A DNA stretch of 64,000 nt from JANQFV01 sp964468185. Lineage in GTDB: Bacteria; Planctomycetota; Phycisphaerae; UBA1845; Fen-1342. Position numbers and translations under genes: made by a program. This document shows, in pieces, positions 1-6,797 of the stretch (positions are counted from its first letter, which is position 1; every line of letters begins with the position of its first letter). Location of the stretch: positions 1-64,000 of the forward strand of contig CAYXTR010000002.1 in assembly GCA_964468185.1 (NCBI GenBank), in the 5' to 3' direction. The notes beneath the pieces were generated by a model that saw only the letters and a program-made list of their open reading frames with translations, was not told the origin of the DNA and ran no database searches.

Positions 1-705
1 GTGGATCCGTTTGGGTATCACGTCATCCCATGTCCGTCGCCGGGGAGTTGCGGTTCGGATGTGGGTTCGCAGGAGCCGCTATTTGGCGGCGGTGTGCCGC
101 TGCCGGGGTTGGGGGGTGATGGGACACCCGTGCTGGCGCAACTCGCTACGGGTGGGCAGCGTTGCAAGAAGTGTAGCCTGTGCACCGATAGAAACAACAA
201 CCTCTTCGGTTACACGACTTGTGAGAATCACAAGCCATGTATTTGTATTTGTAAGGACCGCTTCAAGGAGTTCTTCTATCCTGGTGACGAACTGGAAGAG
301 TGCACGATTAAGCACGAGAACGTACATGTTGGCGCTGTTGGAGGACGCACGCCCGGTATCCCGGGCGGGTGTGAGAAATCGGGCGAGGGCCTCGTTGATA
401 CGCCGCCGAAGGGCGAATACGAAGAATGCGAGGCGGATTTGGTGGCGATGGAGTGTGCGATCGATAAACCGCTGAACGTGTGCAGAGATGTGACAAACAT
501 GACACATCGATGTAAATGCGTGCGCGACGTACTGAAGTATATCGCGCGCTCAACACACTGCCATTCCCAGTGCCCGAAGGACGTCAAGGACAAGTGCTTC
601 ACGAAGCTCCGTGAAGTGAAGGAGTACCTGAAGCAGGTTCGTAAGGCGTGCGATAAGGGTGACTGGCCCGGCACTAATGAACCAACACCGCCCTCCTTTG
701 ACTGA
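1..705 (+). CDS. RHS-repeat protein, C-terminal end (partial at window edge)
   Basis: The reading frame is open from the first base, so the gene starts upstream and the GTG at 1 is probably internal. The first residues (DPFGY, then GGGVPLPG) match residues of the RHS core end seen again at 1790-1890, so this is the end of an RHS core plus its variable tip. The tip (roughly residues 45-234) is rich in cysteine. It carries an HENVH motif at 313-327 followed by an ECEAD segment about 40 residues later, a spacing compatible with a zincin metallopeptidase (HExxH plus downstream Glu). RHS proteins usually deliver a C-terminal toxin that is released from a YD-repeat shell. The peptidase idea rests on the motif alone. 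The gene is followed after 20 bases by a small membrane protein. Confidence 0.8.
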   Translation: MDPFGYHVIPCPSPGSCGSDVGSQEPLFGGGVPLPGLGGDGTPVLAQLATGGQRCKKCSLCTDRNNNLFGYTTCENHKPCICICKDRFKEFFYPGDELEECTIKHENVHVGAVGGRTPGIPGGCEKSGEGLVDTPPKGEYEECEADLVAMECAIDKPLNVCRDVTNMTHRCKCVRDVLKYIARSTHCHSQCPKDVKDKCFTKLREVKEYLKQVRKACDKGDWPGTNEPTPPSFD

Positions 706-725
706 TATCGTGGGCATCCTGTATC

Positions 726-1256
726 GTGAGTAACAACATGCGCGACAAGTGGCGGTCGTTGCAAACGCGCGTTGTCTGCGTATTGTTGATTGTCAGCGTA
801 TTCGTGTGGATTGGATCCGCGCTCATTGGGCTGGATATTTACAGTGAAGGACTCAACTGTGATAATTCAGGCGCAGTTGTACACTTGGCGGTTCGCCCCG
901 AGTCGTTTCCACCAGGCGGATGGTCCTGGGACTGCTACGTGCAAGAGGGCTGGTTCATGCTCTTCTGGCGCTGGGGGATGGAATGGATGGGCCCCACCTT
1001 GTTTATCGAGTTTCCTCTGTGGCTTCCAGTGGCGATTTGTGGCGGACTACTGGTGTGTCGCATGGCTTTCAAGTACCGCCAGCCGGAGGAGCAACGGAGA
1101 TGCTCGGCCTGCGGCTACAACCTCACCGGCAACGTCAGCGGCACTTGCCCGGAATGCGGCGCCGCCGTGCCGGAGGATCTGGTGCGACGCGGCGATGGCG
1201 CCGGGCAGGACTCCAAGGCCGGCCAGCACAACGAGCAGGCCGAGCCCGAATCGTAG
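726..1256 (+). CDS. Small membrane protein with C-terminal zinc ribbon; candidate immunity partner
   Basis: This 176-residue protein has an N-terminal membrane segment (about residues 15-37) and a second hydrophobic segment (about 97-115). A zinc ribbon follows near 120-140 with two Cys pairs (CSACGY ... CPECG), then a polar tail. It lies 20 bases after the RHS tip. In RHS systems the gene directly after the tip often encodes immunity, which is why that role is proposed. The zinc-ribbon membrane family is also common in Planctomycetota without any toxin, so the role is inference. Its last 50 residues are almost the same as those of the protein at 2406, while the N-terminal parts differ. Confidence 0.75.
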   Translation: MSNNMRDKWRSLQTRVVCVLLIVSVFVWIGSALIGLDIYSEGLNCDNSGAVVHLAVRPESFPPGGWSWDCYVQEGWFMLFWRWGMEWMGPTLFIEFPLWLPVAICGGLLVCRMAFKYRQPEEQRRCSACGYNLTGNVSGTCPECGAAVPEDLVRRGDGAGQDSKAGQHNEQAEPES

Positions 1257-1320
1257 CTCGCGCGGTAACATGAACACGTATCCAACCGGCCGTCGGGGCG
1301 TCAACGCGCTTCGGCGGCCG
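1111..1320 (+). repeat. 210-bp direct repeat, copy 1
   Basis: This stretch matches 2881-3090 at a constant offset of 1770 bases, with no gaps and only scattered substitutions. It covers the zinc-ribbon end of the membrane protein gene, its stop codon and about 64 bases downstream (including the shared aacatgaacacgtatccaac). It looks like the homology left by duplication or recombination of RHS tip cassettes. Confidence 0.9.
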
Positions 1321-1321
1321 A

Positions 1322-2416
1322 GTGCCGGGAGAGAATGTGGTTGATGCGGTTTCGGATGAATGGCCCATTTGGGTGCCCCCAACGATGGCAACGAGCGGTT
1401 CCGATACGCCGGCTCGACCGACCAGAGGTCGGTCCCCCACCGGACACGCCGGCCAACTCGTGGTGTGGGAGAATGGGTACGGCGGGGCGAGTGGCGACGA
1501 CTGGCACGCCGACCGGCTGGTGGGCAGGTATGAGTATTCGCCGTTTGGTGAGGTGGTGGGGCCGGATGATGATGCGGATGGCGATTGGCGGGATGATGCG
1601 GGTGCGTTTGCGACCGATAATCCTTTCCGTTTCAGCACGAAGTGGCATGATGACGCCATCGGCGTGAGTGACTTCGGTGCCCGGATGTACAGTGCGACGC
1701 TCGCGCGGTTTTTGAATCGCGATCCGATTGCCGAAGCCGGCGGCGTGAATCTGTATGCGTTTGCGGGTAATGATCCGGTGAATCGGGTGGATCCGTTTGG
1801 GTATTACTTGGTGCCGTGCCCGAATCCGGGAGGTTGCGGCGAGCTGGGCTCGCAATTGCCGGTGATTGGCGGCGGTGTGCCGCTGCCGGGTGCTGGTGGC
1901 GACGGCAACGTGAGTGGCAACTGCGCCGACATGCTCTGCCCCACCGGCTGGCCGGCGACGTATTGTCCCACGACCGGGCGGTGTGAGTGCCCGGAGGCGG
2001 GGTGTGGTGGTTTTGGCTCCCGAACTGCCGTATTCAGCAGTCGCAGCGGTGCTCGAGAATTCAACCCGTGTTGGGATCAGTGTAACGGCCTATTGGGTCC
2101 TGGCGTTGACGATTTGAAGTGCATGTGTGTAAACAAGTGTCGTACAGACCGATGTCTTTGGCAAACCGTAGAGTGTTTCTCAAATTCGTCATCAGTCGTG
2201 GCATACGTATTGGATATTGTCTGTGCCCACTGCGCACGGTACATAGTGGCCCGGAACCGACCTACCGATCCCCGCGCGTGGGTGGCGTGTATTGGATCAT
2301 GTGCAGGAGGCCTTGTTCAGACCTTTGTCTCACTAAAAGCCTGCATCGATCAAAACCGCGCATGTGAGGCGAGCGCACAAGTGTCGTTTGATAATTGCCT
2401 GAGTAATGTCCCGTAA
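1322..2416 (+). CDS. Orphan RHS core end with Cys-rich tip
   Basis: About 364 residues from GTG 1322; the true start is unclear. Residues from about 45 to 160 are typical RHS core end: GRYEYSPFGE, ARMYSATLARF, NRDPIAEAGG and NLYAFAGNDP. The DPFGY junction precedes the variable part. There are no YD repeats upstream, so this is a displaced core-plus-tip unit rather than a full RHS gene. The tip (about 190-364) has some 25 cysteines and a hydrophobic stretch, and I recognise no toxin family in it. The stop overlaps the start of the next gene by about ten bases, so the two may be translated together. It may be a silent cassette that can replace the tip of the gene ending at 705. Confidence 0.75.
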   Translation: MPGENVVDAVSDEWPIWVPPTMATSGSDTPARPTRGRSPTGHAGQLVVWENGYGGASGDDWHADRLVGRYEYSPFGEVVGPDDDADGDWRDDAGAFATDNPFRFSTKWHDDAIGVSDFGARMYSATLARFLNRDPIAEAGGVNLYAFAGNDPVNRVDPFGYYLVPCPNPGGCGELGSQLPVIGGGVPLPGAGGDGNVSGNCADMLCPTGWPATYCPTTGRCECPEAGCGGFGSRTAVFSSRSGAREFNPCWDQCNGLLGPGVDDLKCMCVNKCRTDRCLWQTVECFSNSSSVVAYVLDIVCAHCARYIVARNRPTDPRAWVACIGSCAGGLVQTFVSLKACIDQNRACEASAQVSFDNCLSNVP

Positions 2417-3026
2417 CCCGTACACGCTAACGGCGATTGTCTGCGGCTGTATGACTGTCACAATTCGAATCGTGACAGGATATCAGTTCGTGGACGCGCT
2501 GGCCCACAGTTCTACTATGCTCGCGCGGATCACGGACGACAGCGCGCTGGCAGCATTTACGCTTGGATTCGGCACTTGGTTCATTGTCACAGCGCGGCCA
2601 CCGCTCTCATTGCGAGATCGAGTATGGGCCAAGCGACTTGCGTGGAGTGCGATATCGATCTCAGTGGTTGCACTCTGCATAGCCAGCGTGGACTATGCGC
2701 TGGAACTACAGCACCAGGCGACGCAGGGTTGCACCTTTCCGCCGCGCTTCCTCTACGAACGAGTTGCGTGGCAGCTTGTACCACGGTGCCTGATTCCACT
2801 GATTGGATTGGGACTGTCGTTGTTGGCGTTCAGACGGCTCGCCAACAACGGCGGTCCACCGTCGGCGCGATACTGCGCGTGCGGCTACAGCCTCACCGGC
2901 AACGTCAGCGGCACTTGCCCGGAATGCGGCGTCGTCGTGCCCGTGAATCTGGTGCAAGGCGGCGATAGCGCCGGGCAGGACTCGAAGGCCGGCCAGCACA
3001 ACGAGCAGGCCGAGCCCGAGCCGTAG
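2406..3026 (+). CDS. Membrane protein with C-terminal zinc ribbon; second candidate immunity protein
   Basis: This 206-residue protein has about four hydrophobic segments (near residues 6-25, 48-65, 78-97 and 128-147). A zinc ribbon follows (CACGYSL ... CPECG), then a tail almost identical to that of the protein at 726. It starts inside the end of the orphan RHS tip gene, an overlap that suggests translational coupling. The variable membrane part differs from the first copy as the tips differ, the pattern expected if each membrane part answers its own tip. That pairing is inference. The alternative is a pair of ordinary planctomycete zinc-ribbon paralogues. Confidence 0.75.
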   Translation: MSRNPYTLTAIVCGCMTVTIRIVTGYQFVDALAHSSTMLARITDDSALAAFTLGFGTWFIVTARPPLSLRDRVWAKRLAWSAISISVVALCIASVDYALELQHQATQGCTFPPRFLYERVAWQLVPRCLIPLIGLGLSLLAFRRLANNGGPPSARYCACGYSLTGNVSGTCPECGVVVPVNLVQGGDSAGQDSKAGQHNEQAEPEP

Positions 3027-3090
3027 CTCGCGCGGCAACATGAACACGTATCCAACCGGCCGTCGGGGTGTCAATGCGCCTCGGCGGTCG
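2881..3090 (+). repeat. 210-bp direct repeat, copy 2
   Basis: Second copy of the repeat at 1111-1320, without gaps. The similarity stops abruptly after about 3090. It marks the end of the second RHS-tip/membrane-protein unit. Confidence 0.9.
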
Positions 3091-3230
3091 GGATTTGGTG
3101 GTAGAATGGGCGTGATGATCGTCGACGGGCGAGAGGCCGATTGTATCCGATGTGATGGCGGTGGAGGGACGTGGGAAGGGGATTACCGAGAGGGATGGTG
3201 CGAGAAGTGATTGACGCACGAGCGACACAA

Positions 3231-3290
3231 GCACCGGTTACAAACCGGTGCCACAGCGGATCACCCTCCCTTTGTCTCTCCCTGGGAGGG
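3231..3290. terminator. Two hairpins between convergent genes, possible bidirectional terminator
   Basis: The first hairpin is a perfect 9-bp stem (GCACCGGTT / AACCGGTGC, 3231-3239 and 3243-3251) with a 3-base loop. The second is CCCTCCC / GGGAGGG (3264-3270 and 3284-3290). They lie between the forward gene ending at 3026 and the reverse gene ending at 3298. Neither has a T run, so Rho-assisted termination or a REP-like repeat is also possible. Confidence 0.4.
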
Positions 3291-3297
3291 AGGGAGG

Positions 3298-4452
3298 TTA
3301 GGGGTTGGCTAGCCGGAGGTATAGCTTTTCGAGTTCGTCGACCATGTGGCGCCAGTCGAAGCGTTCCAGGCACAGCCTGCGGCCGGCGGCGCCGTACTGC
3401 TGGCGCTGCGCGGGATCTGTGGCGAGGCTGCAGAGTGCATCGGTGAAGCCGGCGAGGTCGTTGAGGGGGATCAGCCGGCCGGTCTGGTGGTCGTGGACGA
3501 CTTCGGGGGTGCCGTCGATGTCGAAGGCTACCACGGGGATTTGCAGGAGCAGGGCCTGAACGACGACGCGCGGCAGGCCTTCCCACTGCGAGGTGTGCGC
3601 CAGGATGTCGCAGCCGGCGAGGAGGTTTGGCACGTCGGCGGGGGGGACGAGGCCGGTGAGAATTGTGCGGTCGCGGATGCCGAGGCGTGTCAGTTCGGCT
3701 TCGTATTCGGGGCGTTGGGCGCCGTCGCCGATCCAGACGAAGCGCAGCCGCGGGTCGCGCTCGGCGGCGGCGGCCATGATGGGGATCAACTGCTCGTAGC
3801 CTTTGCGGCGGAACAGGCGGGCGCAGGTGCCGATGACGATTTCATCGTCGCCGAAGCCCCAGCTTGAGCGGGCGGCGTTGCGCAGGGCGGGGCGGGGGGT
3901 GAAGTGCTCGACTTCCATGCCGGAGTAGACGGTCAGGAGCTTGTGCGGCTGGCAGATGCGGGCGGCGATGGTCTGGGCGACCATGGCGTCGGCGACGGCG
4001 GCGATGGCATGTGACCGCCGGGCGGCCATGCGTTCGAGCCAGGCGTAGGCCTGACGGATGAGCCAGGGCTGGGTGCGATTGAAGCTCATGCCGTGGATGG
4101 TGTGGACGACGAGGGGGACGCGGGCGTCGGCGGCGGCGAATCGGCCGACGATGCCGGCTTTGCTGCTGTGGGTGTGGACGACGTCCGGCTGGAGTCGCTG
4201 GAACTCCATCTGGAGGTAGCGGCGGGCGCGCATGTCCATCCAGGGGTTGATGGCGCGGATGAGCTCGGGCAGTTCGATGTATTCGTAGCCGCCTTCGCGG
4301 GCGCGTTGTACGAGGCTGCCTTCGGGGCCGCGGGTGGGGCCGGCGATGAGCGTGACGCGGTAGCCGCGGGCGTGCAGACCTTCGCAGGTAAGCAGCGTAT
4401 TCTCCTGGGCGCCGCCGACGATCAGGCGGGTGATGACGTGACAAATGTGCAT
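3298..4452 (-). CDS. Glycosyltransferase family 4 (GT-B fold)
   Basis: This 384-residue protein begins with the Rossmann start of GT4 enzymes (HVITRLIVGGAQENTL). It continues with VHTHSSKAGIVGR and HTIHGMSF, and ends with the donor-binding region (GTCARLFRRKGYEQLI, then SQWEGLPRVVVQALLL with the EGLP motif). Such enzymes transfer a sugar from a nucleotide donor at the cytoplasmic face during polysaccharide or glycolipid assembly. The ATG at 4452 gives full family length but has no clear Shine-Dalgarno sequence. There is no partner gene nearby, since the next gene on this strand is the unrelated STAS-like one. Acceptor and sugar cannot be read from the sequence. Confidence 0.9.
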   Translation of the reverse strand: MHICHVITRLIVGGAQENTLLTCEGLHARGYRVTLIAGPTRGPEGSLVQRAREGGYEYIELPELIRAINPWMDMRARRYLQMEFQRLQPDVVHTHSSKAGIVGRFAAADARVPLVVHTIHGMSFNRTQPWLIRQAYAWLERMAARRSHAIAAVADAMVAQTIAARICQPHKLLTVYSGMEVEHFTPRPALRNAARSSWGFGDDEIVIGTCARLFRRKGYEQLIPIMAAAAERDPRLRFVWIGDGAQRPEYEAELTRLGIRDRTILTGLVPPADVPNLLAGCDILAHTSQWEGLPRVVVQALLLQIPVVAFDIDGTPEVVHDHQTGRLIPLNDLAGFTDALCSLATDPAQRQQYGAAGRRLCLERFDWRHMVDELEKLYLRLANP

Positions 4453-4590
4453 GGGGAGGATTATGGCACGTGGAAGAGGTCAGCGACAGGTGCAGCGGTG
4501 ATGCGTTAACGGCGTGTGGGCGTGGGTGGGGGTTGCTGATCACTACGGTCCCCCGGGGCGGTCGTCCTGCAAGGACCCGCGAGCATCGAT

Positions 4591-4935
4591 CTAGTCGAGT
4601 ACGAATAGCCGGTCGGTGTGCGTCAGGACGAGCAGGTTGCGGACCATCGGGCTGACGCGCACGAGGCGCACCGTGCCGAAACGCGGACGCAGGACGTGTA
4701 GCAGTGCGATCAATGCGCCCAACTCGCGGCTGGAGATTCCCGCGCGGTCTTCCAGGTCGACCTCGGCCGCCTGAAGCGCTTCGTCGGCCAGTACATGGAC
4801 CAGCCGGTCGGCCAGCACGGCCTCATAGTCCGCGGGCAACTCCGGCAGAATCTCATCCTGCAGCGTGAAGACGAAGCGCAGCACGATCCCGTCGCATCGC
4901 GCGGTGAGCGGAGATAGGTCGAGCGGAGCGTTCAC
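4591..4935 (-). CDS. STAS-like (anti-sigma factor antagonist type) protein
   Basis: 114 residues from a GTG at 4935, with a GAGGA just upstream on the reverse strand. The centre (AEVDLEDRAGISSRELGALIAL) matches the STAS pattern: a beta strand ending in Asp, a short loop with Ser at the usual phosphorylation site, then a helix. The following strand (FGTVRLVRVSP) and last helix also fit. STAS proteins of this size act in partner-switching regulation with anti-sigma kinases and PP2C-type phosphatases. No kinase lies beside it. A SpoIIE-type phosphatase is encoded at 18611, but a link is speculation. The assignment is from fold-like pattern only. Confidence 0.6.
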   Translation of the reverse strand: MNAPLDLSPLTARCDGIVLRFVFTLQDEILPELPADYEAVLADRLVHVLADEALQAAEVDLEDRAGISSRELGALIALLHVLRPRFGTVRLVRVSPMVRNLLVLTHTDRLFVLD

Positions 4936-5127
4936 AAGTCCTCGTTCTGCATTGAGATGCCGATGTCACACACTGCACGGGCGGCGACGCCAAGCCGCTA
5001 TGTTTCTATTTCGCGTTGGATGACGGTTTCTGTCAAGACTCGGCCGAACAGCTATACTTCGCGAAAAGCGGCCAGCGCAAGTCGTGCGCGGTCGTATCCT
5101 ACATGTGCAGGCTGTCTCAGGTGCGGA

Positions 5128-5580
5128 ATGACCACGGAACCAGTGCTGAAGATCAAACGCAAACCGGGGCTCGATGATCTGCCGCTGCCGCAATACATGA
5201 CCGAACATTCGGCGGGGCTTGACCTGTACGCGTCGAATGACGAACCGATTACGATTTCGCCGGGCGAGATCAAACTGGTGCCGACGGGGTTGTTTCTGGA
5301 AATCCCCGTCGGCTATGAAGGGCAGGTGCGGGCCCGCAGTGGACTCGCGCTGCGGCATGGCTTGATGCTGCCCAACGCGCCCGGCACGATCGACGCCGAC
5401 TATCGCGGTGAATTGCAGGTTATTCTGGGTAACTGCGGTCGCGAGCCGTATACGATTGAACGTGGCATGCGGTTTGCGCAGTTCGTGATCAGTCCGGTTG
5501 CGCACGTGTCCGTTGTCGAGGTCGCCGAATTGGGCGCGAGCGTCCGCGGCGGTGGGGGATTCGGGCATACCGGGCGCTGA
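5128..5580 (+). CDS. dut: dUTP diphosphatase
   Basis: dUTPase hydrolyses dUTP to dUMP and pyrophosphate, keeping uracil out of DNA and supplying thymidylate synthesis. The five trimeric dUTPase motifs can be followed: SAGLDLYAS, RARSGLAL, GTIDADYRGEL, RGMRFAQFVI and the Gly-rich C-terminal RGGGGFGHTGR. The ATG at 5128 gives 150 residues, the usual length. Earlier in-frame starts would add an unrelated Arg-rich extension. The neighbours on both sides are unrelated, so it is probably a single transcription unit or the head of the short group that continues to 6797. Confidence 0.95.
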   Translation: MTTEPVLKIKRKPGLDDLPLPQYMTEHSAGLDLYASNDEPITISPGEIKLVPTGLFLEIPVGYEGQVRARSGLALRHGLMLPNAPGTIDADYRGELQVILGNCGREPYTIERGMRFAQFVISPVAHVSVVEVAELGASVRGGGGFGHTGR

Positions 5581-5634
5581 ACCAGGCAGGCGGATTGCCC
5601 CCGAGTCAGGCGCGGGCCGACGTCTGAGCAGGGC

Positions 5635-5943
5635 GTGAGACCATTGGAGTGCATGCTCGTCGCATTTGGCGTGGTGGCGTCAGTGGCTGCCGCGATGTAC
5701 GTGGGCCGCAGGTTGCGACGGCGTCGTCAACCTCCGCAGCCGGTCCGCTTGCAGTGCGAGGTGTGCGGCTATGATCTGAGCCGCCTGGAGTTGCCGCGCT
5801 GTCCCGAGTGTGGGGCCCTGCTTGGGTTCAGGGTCCCGCTCGATCAACTCGGTCTGACCGATAGCGAGGTCCGCGAGGGCTTCGCGCGTCGGCGGCGCGA
5901 GCGGGCCGAGATGGAAGCTGGTGAGGAGAAGGAGGGCGAATGA
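5635..5943 (+). CDS. Small membrane-anchored zinc-ribbon protein
   Basis: 102 residues from GTG 5635; ATG 5653 is an alternative. One N-terminal membrane helix (about residues 8-22) is followed by an Arg-rich stretch, then a zinc ribbon with two Cys pairs (CEVCGYDL ... CPECG) and a charged tail rich in Glu and Arg. It belongs to the same broad group as the other zinc-ribbon proteins in this window. Its stop overlaps the start of the next gene by 4 bases (ATGA), so the two are probably translated together. No function is known to me. Confidence 0.75.
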   Translation: MRPLECMLVAFGVVASVAAAMYVGRRLRRRRQPPQPVRLQCEVCGYDLSRLELPRCPECGALLGFRVPLDQLGLTDSEVREGFARRRRERAEMEAGEEKEGE

Positions 5944-6797
5944 AGCGCTGTTTTCGCTGGTGCTGGATGGTGACCGGTGGCGCGCTGCTGCTGTCAGGTG
6001 TTGGCTGCTGGCGGCCGCCGGCGCCGACGATGATTCAGCAGGAGCGGGGCGTGGTCTGGATGTTTCCGGGGATGAGCGGGCAGCCGTGGCACTTGCAAGC
6101 GGCGTATCAGGGATTTCGCGACGCGGGGGTTGATGACGCGATTCGCATTTATGAGTGGGACACGCCGGTGTATCGGAGTTTCTCGCACCTGATGGACCTC
6201 GAGCACAATCGGGAGTTGGCGGGGCGGGTCGCCGATGAGATTGTGCGCTACCGGGCGCGCTATCCGGAGCAAGGTGTCGATCTAGTTGGATACTCTGCTG
6301 GCGGCGGGATTGCGATTCTGGTGGCGGAGGCGCTGCCGGAGGAGGTGCGGCTGGACCAGGTTGTGCTGGTGCAGGCGGCGGTCAGTCCGACGTATGACCT
6401 GACTGCGGCGCTGGAACGCATTGATGGGCGTCTGGTCAATATCTATTGCGCAAGTGATTGGTTTATCCTCGGCTGGGGCACGGAGATGTTTGGCACGGTT
6501 AATCGGCAGAAGACCGAGTCTGCGGGGAAGGTGGGGTTTGATCTGGATGTCGCCGTTGCCTCCGACGACCTCCGACACAAGGTTGTGCAGCGCAAGTGGA
6601 CTGCGGAGATGCTCAAGTCATTTCACATGGGGGATCATGCGGGGATTTTGAGCTATTACTGGAATCGCGATGTGGTGGCGCCGTATCTGCTGGCTGCTGC
6701 TCCCGATGCCGTGGTGGACGAGGTGACGCAGCCGGCGGAGTCAGGGCTGCGTCAGGCGGGCGATGTCGGCGTTGGTGAGGTTGTAGACGAAGAGTGA
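5940..6797 (+). CDS. Lipoprotein alpha/beta hydrolase
   Basis: 285 residues with a lipoprotein signal: a basic start, a hydrophobic core and the lipobox LSGVGC. It then follows an alpha/beta-hydrolase pattern: a strand with the oxyanion region (VWMFPGMSGQ), the nucleophile elbow GYSAGGG with Ser, and a late His in HMGDHAGIL. It probably acts as an esterase or lipase-like enzyme anchored on the outer side of the cytoplasmic membrane. The last 57 bases overlap the convergent gene ending at 6741. The C-terminal 30 residues, which fall in that overlap, look low in conservation, so an earlier end in the ancestor is possible. Confidence 0.8.
   Translation: MKRCFRWCWMVTGGALLLSGVGCWRPPAPTMIQQERGVVWMFPGMSGQPWHLQAAYQGFRDAGVDDAIRIYEWDTPVYRSFSHLMDLEHNRELAGRVADEIVRYRARYPEQGVDLVGYSAGGGIAILVAEALPEEVRLDQVVLVQAAVSPTYDLTAALERIDGRLVNIYCASDWFILGWGTEMFGTVNRQKTESAGKVGFDLDVAVASDDLRHKVVQRKWTAEMLKSFHMGDHAGILSYYWNRDVVAPYLLAAAPDAVVDEVTQPAESGLRQAGDVGVGEVVDEE

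Noticed and set aside
4957..5127. N-terminal extension of dUTPase
   Set aside because: The extra 57 residues are Arg/Ser-rich and unlike the family; the internal ATG at 5128 gives the normal length.
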